Source: Axinella damicornis (taxonomy: Eukaryota; Porifera; Demospongiae; Axinellida; Axinellidae). From it: a stretch of DNA of 64,000 nt. Each line of letters starts with the position of its first letter. Positions within the stretch are counted from its first letter, which is position 1. This document shows, one piece after another, positions 20,804 to 34,287 of this stretch. A program made the translations under genes and the position numbers. The notes below the pieces were generated by a model, which saw only the letters and a list, made by a program, of their open reading frames with translations, searched no databases and was not told the DNA's origin. The DNA is taken from assembly GCA_963931865.1 (NCBI GenBank), contig OZ007512.1, positions 3,871,121-3,935,120 on the forward strand, written 5' to 3'.

Positions 20804-20856
20804 TAGCCTCGTTCCCAGGCGCTCGGTAATTACCGAGTGCCTGAGAACAAGGTTTA
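20804..20856. mobile_element. CCTCGTTCCCAG foldback MITE
   Basis: TAGCCTCGTTCCCAGGCGCT faces AGTGCCTGAGAACAAGG; centre GGTAATTACC is a perfect palindrome. Confidence 0.65.
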
Positions 20857-21189
20857 GGCGTGAGTGCATGCCACACTGCAGTGGCCTAGGCTAGAGGAGA
20901 CTGCTCATACTAACATTTGTTTTGCACATGCAAGTCACATATATGTATGAGCATGAAGCATACGATCGTGAGCGATCAATTTCTGCTGCGCATGCAAGTG
21001 CGAGACAAGATGAGAGGAGGGAAATTGAGACAACTGGAGAGGGCGGGCAGAAACTTCACGACCGCTTTAGAGAGGTTTTCTGTAATGCAGCCACCTGTCT
21101 AATAAGGCCAAATATTTTTGGCCCCCAGGTGACCGCATTAGACAGGTTCCACTGTACATGTACATATGCAAATGAGAGTATGCACGTAC

Positions 21190-21263
21190 CATCCACAACT
21201 GCCTTCCAGAAGGTGCCAAAGTGTCCTCTGTGTCTCACAGCAGAGATCACCAGCAGCCACACA
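21190..21263 (-). CDS. MYBBP1A: MYBBP1A/Pol5-like protein, exon in N-terminal half (b)
   Basis: Minus-strand exon from a TTCATAG acceptor to a GTACGT donor. It encodes LLVISAVRHRGHFGTFWKAV, aligning with the L-x-L-A-L-x-x-x-x-F-x-x-F-W-K-x-V-V segment of MYBBP1A. Intervening family sequence between this and exon (a) at 22806 is missing, so at least one exon was not recognised. Confidence 0.7.
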
Positions 21264-21445
21264 CTATGAAGACGTGGGTGGGCAGAGGAGGAGAGGACTC
21301 CTACAAAAGGAATGTGGGGGGGGGGGAGGGGGTGACATCATGCCATTACACTTTATGCCATTATTAGACTCATGGCATTATCTGTCAGCAAAGGGCATGT
21401 CAGCGAATGTCATGAACGGCATATAATTTTGACCTGACTAGCAAG

Positions 21446-21860
21446 ATGGTTGCCATGTGCTCTTACCGGCAGGACGGTTGCCATGTGCTCTTACCGGCAG
21501 AACAGTTGCCATGTCCTCTTACCGGCAGGACGGTTGCCATGTGCTCTTACCGGCAGGACGGTTGCCATGTGCTCTTACCGGCAGGACGGTTGCCATGTGC
21601 TCTTACCGGCAGGACGGTTGCCATGTGCTCTTACCGGCAGGACGGTTGCCATGTGCTCTTACCGGCAGGACGGTTGCCATGTGCTCTTACCGGCAGGACG
21701 GTTGCCATATGTGCTCTTACCGGCAGGACGGTTGCCATATGTGCTCTTACCGACAGGACGGTTGCCATGTGCTCTTACCGGCAGGACGGTTGCCATGTGC
21801 TCTTACCGGCAGGACGGTTGCCATGTGCTCTTACCGGCAGGACGGTTGCCATGTGCTGGT
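21446..21860 (+). repeat. 28-bp minisatellite, about 15 units
   Basis: Unit GACGGTTGCCATGTGCTCTT followed by ACCGGCAG. Two units carry an extra AT (near 21709 and 21739). The unit length is not a multiple of three, and all three plus frames are open across the array, so the long frames are artefacts. It lies in an intron of the minus-strand gene. Confidence 0.95.
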
Positions 21861-21964
21861 AACTGCTGCGACTCGTGATGTGTTTGTGGCCGCTCCAGTG
21901 GGTCTTCATTAGAACCTTGAACCAATCACACTACAGGGGATGATAGCGTAAGGTCACATGATCA

Positions 21965-22190
21965 TGAGTATGTTAGATAACAGACGGATGTGTAGATAGA
22001 TAGACAGATAGATAGTTACAGTTAGATGGAGACATGCAGTTAGGTAGATAGGTGGATGGATAGATAGATGGATGGATAGATATAGTTAGCAGGTTTAGTT
22101 AGACAGATACATGTAGATGGATGCATACATAGATGGATGGATGGAGATAGATAGATGAATGGATAGTTAGATAGATAGGGATGCAAAAAG
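21965..22190 (+). repeat. Degenerate GATA/GATG microsatellite
   Basis: Imperfect runs of GATAGATAGACAGATAGATA and GATGGATGGATAGATA words. Confidence 0.8.
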
Positions 22191-22208
22191 AGACTGTTAA
22201 AAAGCTAG

Positions 22209-22730
22209 TACTGTAGGCGCTCTAATTATGCATCGCTCAAAAAATATTGAAATGCAACGCAACAATAGAAATTCGGTCAGCCAAACAGCGACGAACTTCG
22301 ACGCATGATTAGAAAACACCTTGCTAAGGTACTAAAGTCAGACGAGTGTAGACAAGGCTACTGCATAGCGGTTGTGTTTCTTCCCGGTTGTCGGACTGTC
22401 GCTGCCTTGTCTCCTACATGGGGCGTCTGTACCTTGGGGCACAGAATACATAAGTGAGTTGCTTTCTCGTACCTTCGCTGATGTCTCAGCCATATTGCAG
22501 CTGTGCCTTTAAGCATCAACGTTCACAGGCAGTGATGCGATGCACCCTCTTCGCCGTTCAACTGTACTGTGTGCGCTTCGAGCTAGCTGCCATTCTGCCG
22601 TTATAATCGCGTTACGTTATAATCGCGTTACGCAAAAATTAGTCCCCGAAGTGCGAAGCATCATTGGTTTGAGACATTGAATTTTGACGCAGAATTATAA
22701 AGGACGCATAATTAGAGCGCCTACGGTACA
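22209..22730. mobile_element. MITE with TA duplication, ~520 bp
   Basis: Ends CTGTAGGCGCTCTAATTATG and CATAATTAGAGCGCCTACGG are inverted and flanked by TA. No transposase. The termini (C-Y-G-T-A-G) resemble those of the element at 57508-57911. Confidence 0.75.
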
Positions 22731-22805
22731 GGCATGCATATGAATCCAGACTAACAATGATACACAATGTTACACAGTGTTACACAACGTAACAACCGAG
22801 ATCAC

Positions 22806-23019
22806 CTTTCCATAATGTTGTTCCAAGAGCAACAGCAAGTAGAGTGTCTCCGGGGTGCAGCCGTCCCATCCTTTCCAAACCCGGTACGATGCACTCCCTA
22901 ACCACCTCCTCCCCACACCTCTCCACCAGGTCACCCATCACCACGGCACAGAACTCCTTCAGGTAAATCTTCCTCTGTCCACACACTCCCAGCTGCCTCA
23001 CCACCTCGGCCACGTCGGA
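22806..23019 (-). CDS. MYBBP1A: MYBBP1A/Pol5-like protein, exon in N-terminal half (a)
   Basis: Minus-strand exon after a pyrimidine-rich tract and TTGCAG, ending at a GTGATC donor. It encodes SDVAEVVRQLG, IYLKEFCAVVMGDLVERCGE and GDTLLAVALGTTLWK. This matches the helical-repeat segment of MYBBP1A where a lysine-rich helix is followed by L-x-E-x-x-x-x-x-L-x-x-L and a later L-x-L-A-L. The protein acts in the nucleolus in transcription and rRNA processing. It is identified by residue pattern, not by a database search. Confidence 0.65.
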
Positions 23020-23200
23020 CTGCAAGAGAGAGGGAGAGAGAGGGAGAGAGAGGGAGCTCACAATCAGATTGAGACTAGGGATACAATGAACTGCAGCTCC
23101 CCGATTGTGTCTGCCTCATGTTCAGATCCTATTCCCGGATATATTGATAGTGTCCGATTTCGCAGCTGTACAAATTGATTAGAGTACGTAAATATTTCCG

Positions 23201-23231
23201 AGGCCCTCTCTCGGGCCTGGGAACGAGGCTA
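23201..23231. mobile_element. CCTCGTTCCCAG foldback MITE, partial
   Basis: AGGCCCTCTCTCGGGCCTGG hairpin followed by GAACGAGGCTA; only the right terminal motif is complete. Confidence 0.5.
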
Positions 23232-23758
23232 GTACACACCAAACAAAAACAACCCACACAACAAAGTACTGGTAGTGAAACAATGATAATGTGATGTCCA
23301 GCTCGACTACGACTAGTGTGGGGCTCGCTCACGCTCACCCAATTATGCAATCAGTGTAGCACGAGGCAACTAATCATGCAGTAAAGTCAAGTCACATTTG
23401 TATGTATATCCGTGACACTTTATTATCTACTGTGTAATCTATACAGAGCTAGCTACATGTAGATGTCCCCGTTTGCCCGCTCCACAGTGCGAACTGGCAG
23501 TACGCAAATTGCATGCAACTCTTGTAGGGAATCATTCGCAACAACGAACTATATAATAGCATGGAACTCCACACTTTGCCAGAACTCGCTAATGCTTTCA
23601 TTTCCTCAAGGGCATGCTTGCCATCTTCTAGCTAACTCACAACTGTTCGCACAAATTGAACTTTGCACCTTCAACACAAAATCCACATCTACTAATACGG
23701 ACACACGCGAGGCAACGACACTGCACATGCCTATTCCTAGTTAATACGAGCTACTACC
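23232..23758. other. Intronic or intergenic, no exon recognised
   Basis: No conserved frame or repeat noted. Confidence 0.4.
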
Positions 23759-23823
23759 TAGTCTCATTCCCAGGCCTCCGCCCAGATTCTATCTTGCAGC
23801 CGTGAGGCCTGGGGACGAGGCTA
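23759..23823. mobile_element. CCTCGTTCCCAG foldback MITE
   Basis: TAGTCTCATTCCCAGGCCTC faces GAGGCCTGGGGACGAGGCTA. Confidence 0.75.
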
Positions 23824-24214
23824 GCTATTGCCCCCTTAGTAGCTTGCATGACCAGTCGGACGCTGGGCAGCTCCCTATGGGAGGTCTGATGAAAATTGAC
23901 TTCCACTCAGAGCATTAATCAGCTAGGCAAAGAAAGTCGTCAACACTTGTAATTTTTCTCTCCAAAGGTCTCTCTACAAATTTAGTACAAAAGAACTTGA
24001 GAACAGTCGTCTGCCCCTGTCCAGAATGTCTTGTAAGCTAGTGTTCTCTAGTGCTATTGCAAGCACCTTCAGTAGCAACTTAGGCAAGAGATGAGCCGGT
24101 GTTTGACTCTGGGTCAAATGGCTTCCATCGACCTCCTGTTACACACACAAGCACAAATGCACACTCGCATAGACGTATGCAGTGTCAACACACACACACG
24201 ATACAGAGACATAC

Positions 24215-24304
24215 TTTCCCGATGGCGGTATGTGATATCTTGCTGAGCAGAGATGGCCAGATGATGATCCAGTTGAACCGACGATAGCCCATGTCTGCGT
24301 ATGT
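24215..24304 (-). CDS. Putative exon 2 of an unidentified minus-strand gene
   Basis: A 90-bp open exon with an AGCAG acceptor and GTATGT donor, phase 0 on both sides. It encodes TYADMGYRRFNWIIIWPSLL and SKISHTAIGK. It joins in frame to the exon at 24543-24617. It could belong to the MYBBP1A-like exons downstream (22806 is also phase 0), but the residues do not clearly match that family. Confidence 0.5.
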
Positions 24305-24450
24305 CTGCTTCTTCTCATCAACATACACCTCTGTGTTGTGTGGGTGTTCATTGTGTGTGTGCACGAATGTGCAATTGTCATCCAAACCGACGCATGAACA
24401 TGATCACAGCTAGTTTGTCTGACCACATGGTCTCTATGGCAACTGACTGT

Positions 24451-24465
<15 letters not shown>

Positions 24466-24496
<31 letters not shown>
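24466..24496 (+). repeat. Poly-G run
   Basis: An uninterrupted run of about 31 G follows a TG repeat. The length is likely unreliable in the assembly. Confidence 0.9.
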
Positions 24497-24542
24497 GATA
24501 GTATTTTGCATGTACAAACCAGCAAACATTTTTGTTTCCTAC

Positions 24543-24617
24543 CTCTTTCGTGCGCACATTTTGCACGCGATTTTTGGCGATCTTGGCAGCTACATCTGGT
24601 ATCTGACTGGTAGCCAT
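24543..24617 (-). CDS. Putative first coding exon of an unidentified minus-strand gene
   Basis: ATG at 24617-24615 begins MATSQIPDVAAKIAKNRVQN followed by VRTKE and a GTAGGA donor, exactly 25 codons. It lies about 1.4 kb from the LZIC start in divergent orientation. No family recognised. The start is chosen because it is the first ATG and gives a phase-0 exon joining 24215-24304. Confidence 0.45.
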
Positions 24618-24775
24618 TCTGGAAGGCACCCTTGCAACAATAACTGACTGGAACTTCGCGCTAGACGTTCCACGCAATATTCGCAGTATCTTGCACAACG
24701 TGAGAAAAGAGCTAAGCGGACCGCGCCGCCAATATTGTATACCTCGTTCCCAGATTCCATTCCATCATTCTAGGT

Positions 24776-24832
24776 TAGTCTCGTTCCCAGACCTCCCGAA
24801 ACGCGTTTCGGGTGGGTCTGGGAACGAGACTA
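24776..24832. mobile_element. CCTCGTTCCCAG foldback MITE, near-perfect palindrome
   Basis: TAGTCTCGTTCCCAGACC faces GGTCTGGGAACGAGACTA with centre CCCGAAACGCGTTTCGGG. Confidence 0.9.
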
Positions 24833-25104
24833 ATTCTAGGTGGCGTGGGTGTCCTGGGTACTGTCTACATGTACAAGAAGTCAGATATAGCCCAGCAATC
24901 TGCCAGCAGAAAATTGAGGAGTGCTGTGTAAAAGTCAATCAACCATGGCAGAGACTGGCATAGATCTATGTTAGGCATAGTGCTGAAAACGGGGGGAAAA
25001 ACAATGAGTCATTGATCATTTATGTCTTTAGATTGGGGCTACTCTACACCATGAAATTGACACAAAGTAGTCACATTAAGATTACCATAGATAATAACTA
25101 ACCT

Positions 25105-25280
25105 ACCCACCACCCTGCCCCACCCCCATGCTCCCACCCCCCATGCTCCCACCTCCCATCCCCAGCCCCACCCCCATGCTCCCAGCCCCACCCCCCAGCC
25201 CCACCCCCCATGCTCCCACCCCCCATGCTCCCACCCCCCAGCCCCACCCCCCATGCTCCCACCCCCAGCCCCCCACCCCA
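25105..25280 (+). repeat. C-rich minisatellite
   Basis: Units built from CCCCCATGCTCCCA and CCCCCAGCCCCA repeat about a dozen times. Confidence 0.9.
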
Positions 25281-25514
25281 GGAAGACAAAGGTATAGCTA
25301 GGGTTTAGTTAGTAAGGGCTCACCTTACTAAACCAAACCCGAACTAAATCTAAGCCCGAATGACTAAATCACAACTTGATGCTCCTTTTATACCCGCAAA
25401 AGCCTGGTCGGCAACGCGTGACTTGACTCGGGCAAGGCAAGAATCACGCTCCTCTCTGTCCACAATGTACGCGTGCACAAGGAAATTTCCCGCCATAACT
25501 GAATAGTCGCAGAT

Positions 25515-25565
25515 GCGAAGCAATCAGATCGCAGCATTACGAACCAATCAGATCGCAGCAATGTG
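25515..25565 (+). promoter_or_regulatory. Paired CCAAT-like elements between divergent genes
   Basis: The 15-base word CAATCAGATCGCAGCA occurs twice about 26 bases apart; the second is preceded by AC to give ACCAATCAG. CCAAT boxes bind NF-Y and are common in bidirectional promoters. It is placed between the minus-strand ATG at 24617 and LZIC at 26002. Confidence 0.4.
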
Positions 25566-25816
25566 CACGCGCAGGCTATTGCCAACGATGAGCGTGCTTG
25601 CGTCTTTGTCGTTTTCTGGTACTGCTCACCTCCTCTGGCAGGTCCTCTGCCGCTAGCGTTCCCTCTGTTGCTGTCGTTGTAGCTAGTTCCTATCAATGGC
25701 TGTTCGGTAGGCAGTTAGTCTGGCACCCAACCCCCCACGCCATTTGCTGCCATAGGAAACTAGACGTCTCCAGTGGCTGTAGTTGAGAAGAGTACCCTAC
25801 ACACACAGCGCGAGGT

Positions 25817-25843
25817 TCACGATCCAGTAGTACTGGATCGTGA
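25817..25843. promoter_or_regulatory. Perfect 13-bp inverted repeat upstream of LZIC
   Basis: TCACGATCCAGTA and TACTGGATCGTGA flank a single G. It lies 160 bp upstream of the LZIC start codon and could be a palindromic protein-binding site or a tiny hairpin. Confidence 0.45.
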
Positions 25844-25992
25844 CTTAGGCAGAGGGCGGGGGGAAGAGAACAGCTACGGTACTGCAAAATTTAGGTACGT
25901 CATATGAACCTGGAACGTGGACATGCTGGTATGGGATGGGGAATGTGCAGTGGGTGTGTTGAATTTTAATAGACGCAGAAGAGTTTCTTTGA

Positions 25993-29673
<3,681 letters not shown>

Positions 29674-30277
29674 AACCCTGCCCCCTCCCTCGCACATGCA
29701 TACATACTCCTCCCTAATAGTAGTCTAGATTTCAATATTGTTCTCCTTTTATAAGAAAGAAACCTTTGGGTTTGAGTAGCCAGATTCAGTTGGTCTCAGC
29801 TGATGTACACCAAACTCGAACACTAATTGTTCTGATTGGTGCACTATATACGTCTTTATGTAAGATGTTCATTGAGTTCTGAGGTTTACCCGACAGTCAT
29901 GTAATAATCATGCTCCAATATAATTTTTGAATCAGTGTTTTCTTTGTAAATGTTAAGAAATAACTACTGAATTGAGTGTGTTCTTTTTCTCCGGTGTTTT
30001 GACCTCTTCCTGCGCTTGTTTGTTGCCATGGCAACCTCACTGATTATGGAATCTGTCACTCTCCTGCACTCTGTGTGTGTGGGTGTGGTGGGTGTTTGTG
30101 TGTGTGCATGTACGTGTAGCTGGTATTTGTACCTCCAAGTCCTTCAGCTGGTATCACATCACATGACACTGTACCTCCAAAGTCCTTCAGCTATACTTAA
30201 GTGACCACAAGTCATTGTATGCCCTATAGCGTAATGTTGTGCTTGTCGTGTAGTGGCTGGTTCTCCAGTTTACATAC
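29674..30277. other. LZIC 3' UTR and convergent intergenic space
   Basis: No exon recognised. TACCTCCAAGTCCTTCAGCT recurs at about 30130 and 30170, a local duplication. The terminal exon of the minus-strand gene would be expected here but was not identified. Confidence 0.45.
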
Positions 30278-30440
30278 CTCTTCCTTGCTCTTGAGTGTGG
30301 CTACAAACTTGAGGATCATTCTCAGCAGCGGCCGCAGCAGCTTGGCAGGATTGTCCCCATGCACCGGCACAGGAGGAGAGCTCTGCTGCACAGTGGGACT
30401 GTAGTTGGGAGGCAACCCCGGGGAGGTGGTCACACAGTGT
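30278..30440 (-). CDS. MYBBP1A: MYBBP1A-like, C-terminal half exon (i)
   Basis: Minus-strand exon from a CCCACAG acceptor to a GTATGT donor. One frame encodes HCVTTSPGLPPNYSP then LLRPLLRMILKFVATLKSKE, matching the helical segment near the MYBBP1A C-terminus. The phase does not follow directly from exon (h) at 30640, so an exon or a different acceptor was missed. Confidence 0.55.
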
Positions 30441-30600
30441 CTGTGGGAGAGAGGGATGGGAGGGGAGGGGGGGAGAGAGGGAGAAGGAGAGGGAGGGAGA
30501 GAGGGAGACAAGGAGGAGGGAGAGGGAGGGAGAGGGGGGATGTGAGGGAAAAAGGGAGGGAGGGAGGGACAGAGGGGAGAATGAGGGAGGAAGGGACAGA
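30440..30600 (+). repeat. GGGA-rich tract
   Basis: Impure GGGA/GAGA repeats within an intron of the minus-strand gene. Confidence 0.8.
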
Positions 30601-30639
30601 GGTGTACAGGTGTACATGTATGACGAGACAAATTCAAAC

Positions 30640-30693
30640 CTTGTCTTCAACTCGCTGGGACAGCAGAAGTGATAGCATTTCGTACACCTGAAC
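30640..30693 (-). CDS. MYBBP1A: MYBBP1A-like, C-terminal half exon (h)
   Basis: A 54-bp phase-0 exon (TCAACAG acceptor, GTTTGA donor) encoding VQVYEMLSLLLSQRVEDK. It joins in frame to 30893-30961. It corresponds to the H-Q-A-x-x-L-L-L-Q-x-x-L helix of MYBBP1A. Confidence 0.65.
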
Positions 30694-30892
30694 CTGTTGA
30701 AAGAAAAACAATTAAGGACCATGCAGCATATATCACAAACTGTACAACCAAAATAGTGTGTCATGCTACACAGACACTTCAAGTTCTTAACGTATAACAC
30801 GAAGACCAGCAAGTCTTGTGTCATTGTCCAGCTCAAGGCTGAGGCTGCTGCTGCGTTACCCATGTGGTAGTGTGAAGGCGATGTGCTCTTAC

Positions 30893-30961
30893 CTTCCTAA
30901 AATGGTTAGCAGCTGGTGGAAGATCTTCAACCATCTTCAGAACAAGCAGCCAGGCCAGGAC
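30893..30961 (-). CDS. MYBBP1A: MYBBP1A-like, C-terminal half exon (g)
   Basis: A 69-bp phase-0 exon (ATTAG acceptor, GTAAGA donor) encoding VLAWLLVLKMVEDLPPAANH and FRK. It continues directly from the IERYP end of exon (f). Confidence 0.7.
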
Positions 30962-31251
30962 CTAATGAATGTTAGCCATGAATAACACATGATCTCAAGC
31001 ATGAATAACACACGATCTCAAGCATAGTACTGTAGCAGCAGATCTCAGTAACGTTGCATCTGAAAACAGCACATTACTTGGGTAGTTCCATGACGTCAAT
31101 GCAAACGTTCTGTCAATAATCCTGTGCACATCTAAGTCCAGGCAGATGCTGTCACTAGCCTCATCCCACGTTAGCCCAATGTTTGGTTTGCACTGCCAAC
31201 ATACATGAAAGTGGAAGAGCCAACAATACACGAATGTGGTGGATCACTCAC

Positions 31252-31303
31252 AGGGTACCGTTCAATGTAAGTGGTGAAGAAGGACTGATGTACACTGGAG
31301 TTT
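31252..31303 (-). CDS. MYBBP1A: MYBBP1A-like, C-terminal half exon (f)
   Basis: A 52-bp exon (CTCAG acceptor, GTGAGT donor) encoding NSSVHQSFFTTYIERYP. A split arginine codon joins it to exon (e). It matches the K-R-N-S-P-L-x-V-P-M-F-x-x-L-x-x-R-x-P segment of MYBBP1A. Confidence 0.72.
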
Positions 31304-31513
31304 CTGAGAGAGAGAGAGAGCAAAGAGCGAGTTGGGTTCATTGTAGACACAAAGCCACGGACATTATGCATGCTGGGTTGTTACTTGCTTCATGTGATTG
31401 TAATACATGGTCACATGACTTGATTTGAGGAGTGTGATTAGTTAAAGGTCACATGACCCAATTAAGGAGTGTGATTGGCTAAAGGTCATGTGACTGAGTA
31501 CTAAGCTGCTCAC

Positions 31514-31580
31514 CTGACAGTAATGAAGAGGTGAAGGGCATCTGAAAACCATCCAGTCACCAAGGGAATATTCAGTAGAC
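31514..31580 (-). CDS. MYBBP1A: MYBBP1A-like, C-terminal half exon (e)
   Basis: A 67-bp exon (CTCCAG acceptor, GTGAGC donor) encoding LLNIPLVTGWFSDALHLFIT and V. It aligns with the L-V-T-x-x-Y-x-x-A-L-x-x-F-L-T segment of MYBBP1A. The exon before it is not found between 31580 and 32630. Confidence 0.7.
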
Positions 31581-31799
31581 CTGGAGGAGGCTATTATAGT
31601 GTGTGAAGACAAAAAGTGAATTGGATCACAGGGATCAGACAACATAGCATCTTCTCAGTGGAGGAGCCTGCATGGAACGTTGCTATTTTACTATCCTAAC
31701 CTCCGGTTTTGTTGGCTCCTCTCGCAGTTTCCTCTTTCTTCCTGATCTGGTGGTGAGGGGAGAGATAACTGGAGGGGCACTGCACCCTCGCAGAACACG

Positions 31800-31892
31800 T
31801 AGCTGTGAGGATGTGGGTGTGTACGTGGGTGGGTGTGTATGTGGTGCATGTGTGTGGTGGGCATGTGTGTGTGTGTGTGTGTGTGTGGTGGG

Positions 31893-31953
<61 letters not shown>

Positions 31954-31965
31954 ATGGTGCATGTG
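31800..31965 (+). repeat. TG microsatellite
   Basis: (TG)n with GGTGGGCA interruptions, within an intron. Confidence 0.95.
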
Positions 31966-32029
31966 TGATATAGATTACATAATGCATGTGTATGTTGGGT
32001 ACATGTACAGGTCCCACTAATACTAGTGG

Positions 32030-32272
32030 TTGACCACGCAGAGATGCCTCGCGGGAAGCTTTGATACAATTTGGCAGTTGCAGAACATAACCACGAGTGA
32101 TAGCGAGTCTCTGTGAATGGCGAACGTCAACTTCATTCTGCCTGCCAAGTCTCTTGCGGTCAGCCGCTCTGGCAGTCTCCCTCCTTGCCTCATCAGTTCT
32201 CCCTCGATGTCGCTGCACTCTTTGCCTTGTCAATTGTCGTCTCTTGTCAGAAACCGACTCATACTCGTCCAT
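32030..32272 (-). CDS. Arginine-rich open frame, unidentified
   Basis: From an ATG at 32272 the minus strand encodes MDEYESVSDKRRQLTRQRVQ, then a strongly basic, alanine- and arginine-rich stretch with ARRETARAADRKRLGRQN. The pattern resembles the basic N-terminal repeats of some Helitron/PIF1-type proteins, but nothing catalytic is present. It could be the first exon of such an element inside the MYBBP1A-like intron. Low certainty. Confidence 0.3.
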
Positions 32273-32629
32273 TTTGTACAGCAGTGACGAAGGCAATGAC
32301 AAAGGTGAGATCACATGGTGCGCGTGCGGGTTGTATATGCGCGCGCACGGGGGTCCAACGCGTAATTTATGTGCGGGGCCACAATAATTGCATTCCAATG
32401 CGTTACAGGACAAATATAGTAGCCAGATTTGACCTCCACACTGCACGATTAGTTGCCTCACTTCCCGTTCGGCAATAATGGTCACAAAAAACCCCTCTGC
32501 TAGCATAACGATCAGGGTTAGGGTGGGGATGCCAAGAAAGCGACAGACATATCCACAGAAACAATCCAATTCAGCTGTAATTCCAACCCAAGACCTCCTA
32601 AAACTGTCTGCTGCCATGCACTCACTCAC

Positions 32630-32676
32630 CAGGAACATGCAGCCTTGAGTGACGAGTGACGTGCTGTGTGCATCAG
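32630..32676 (-). CDS. MYBBP1A: MYBBP1A-like, C-terminal half exon (d)
   Basis: A 47-bp exon (CCACAG acceptor, GTGAGT donor) completing an alanine codon split with exon (c), then DAHSTSLVTQGCMFL. The position fits the S-P-T-A-L-x-x-x-x-x-x-L-x-L-L region, but similarity is weak. Confidence 0.5.
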
Positions 32677-32752
32677 CTGTGGGGCAAACAGAGAAAGATA
32701 TTGTAACACAAAGTATTCAGCCACACCAGTTCGACTTGTAGCTATCGCCTAC

Positions 32753-32787
32753 CTTTGTACAGGCATTGCAGCACTGCGTGGAGCTCG
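32753..32787 (-). CDS. MYBBP1A: MYBBP1A-like, C-terminal half exon (c)
   Basis: A 35-bp exon (GCACAG acceptor, GTAGGC donor) encoding ELHAVLQCLYK. It joins in phase to exon (d). The upstream phase requires an additional exon between it and 33336. Confidence 0.5.
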
Positions 32788-33335
32788 CTGTGCACATATG
32801 GTCACGGCCGGTCCACTCCGTCCCTGGGATACAGAGAGACACAACATGGACGAATTAAAGATCATCCGTACCTGTGTGCAACTCGCAACCATTTGGTATC
32901 ACTGGTCCTTAGTAGCCGTTGACTGGAAGTAAATCTAATTAGTGTGCATAGGGGCAGCTGCACGTTAATGCTGAGGCTGTGGGGGCCATTTGTGTGCGAA
33001 GTGAACTTATATCCACGCATGCAGCACAGTCCAGCACAGACTTTGTTCCTAGGCGACATAAGAATTGGCATGGCTGCATGAATGTAGTGACTGGTATACA
33101 TGTACATGTACATGTACATGGGTACCCGTAACCTTAAGGCTAGCAAACACAAATACGTATCCACCAGTGCTCGCTATATTTATTTAGTCTTCACAATAAA
33201 AGCATGCCATGTCGGAATTGCTCCTGTGACCTCAGTTTGACAGTTTTCATTGAGGGTCAGACTGCTGATTCATTCCCTGCATTATCAATGCTTGCCTTCC
33301 TCCTCGACTAACACCATAACAGACGCAGTGCCTAC

Positions 33336-33452
33336 CGCCTTCATGTGGCAGAGCTTGTTATTGTAGACTCCTCTGCACCTCTCAATGAGAGGGGTGGACC
33401 CTTTCCGGCCATGAGAGCTGTGGATCAGCTTACACAGAGGAAGCACCAGGTC
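33336..33452 (-). CDS. MYBBP1A: MYBBP1A-like, C-terminal half exon (b)
   Basis: A 117-bp phase-0 exon (CACACAG acceptor, GTAGGC donor) encoding DLVLPLCKLIHSSHGRKGST, PLIERCRGVYNNKLCHMKA. It matches the L-L-x-P-L-L-x-x-I then K-x-x-x-I-x-x-H-x-L-C segment of MYBBP1A. Confidence 0.75.
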
Positions 33453-33512
33453 CTGTGTGTGATGAAGTCAGGGGTTAAAGGTCAGAACTCCAAAGTAAGT
33501 CACATAACTTAC

Positions 33513-33570
33513 CAGCACAAGAGGATTGGTGGATTCCTTGCGAATGTACACCTCAATCAAGTCCAGAGCC
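33513..33570 (-). CDS. MYBBP1A: MYBBP1A-like, C-terminal half exon (a)
   Basis: A 58-bp exon (TGAAG acceptor, GTAAGT donor) encoding ALDLIEVYIRKESTNPLVL, the highly recognisable V-L-D-L-V-E-x-x-x-x-K-x-x-x-N-x-L-V-L motif of the DNA polymerase phi/MYBBP1A family. Exons further upstream in the gene were not found before the SH2 exons at 34709. Confidence 0.78.
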
Positions 33571-34287
33571 CTTCAGCAAGAAACACAATGACATGCAGTC
33601 ATCTCAAGCCTTCTTGAATAAGAACTAGACTAGACAATCAGAAGTCGAGCCATAGCTCAAAACAGTGCTACTGAATTGTAACTTTGACCATTGTCGAATT
33701 AAGGGGTCATTTTTGAGAGATAGCATCTCTGAACCTTGATTCAAAATGTGGCTCTCTTCACAGAATAAGCCAAAAAGGGTCTACATGGAAATCAATCAGC
33801 CACTACGAGAGTTTTTGGTCTCGTCTGTGCTCCAATTTGGTGTGGAGAAACGAACAGACCTTTAGTGATGACCACCAACATTTCAGTTCGTAATGGTCAC
33901 CATGTCCTGCTTCTCTCTCTGCTTTGGACCAGGCCATTCAATACCATGGTATTACTACTATTGCCCATGCTCTCCCAAGGCTACATGCAGGTGCTGCTTG
34001 CTCAATGAAAAGTGCAAACCTCACCCTCATGTAGCGAAGCGTACCAATAAGACCTAGTAGTGGAATGCAGGACATTGGAGGGCGAGCCTGAGCGAAGTGC
34101 AGGTGCAGGTAACTGTGCTCCAGTGATAGTTGACACAGTAGTACTTCATAAGTTCTGAGCGGCTTGCATTTCTGAGATCACTGTAGAAATTACTGCTTTC
34201 TTGCCATACAGTCTTATGAGAGAAACGGAATATAACGGAGGACGTTTCGGTTGTTTTACGGCCGGTGATGTCAAACGCAGCCGCTCT
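33571..34287. other. Intergenic or intronic, no exon recognised
   Basis: No repeat or conserved exon noted. A minus-strand open frame at 34054-34326 overlaps the foldback element and has no family features. Confidence 0.4.

Noticed and set aside
21446..21912. Possible repetitive protein or CRISPR-like array
   Set aside because: Units are contiguous with no unique spacers and open in all frames; a minisatellite in an animal genome.
24139..24525. Minus-strand frame including poly-Pro
   Set aside because: The poly-G run translates as Pro; only the exon 24215-24304 is supported.
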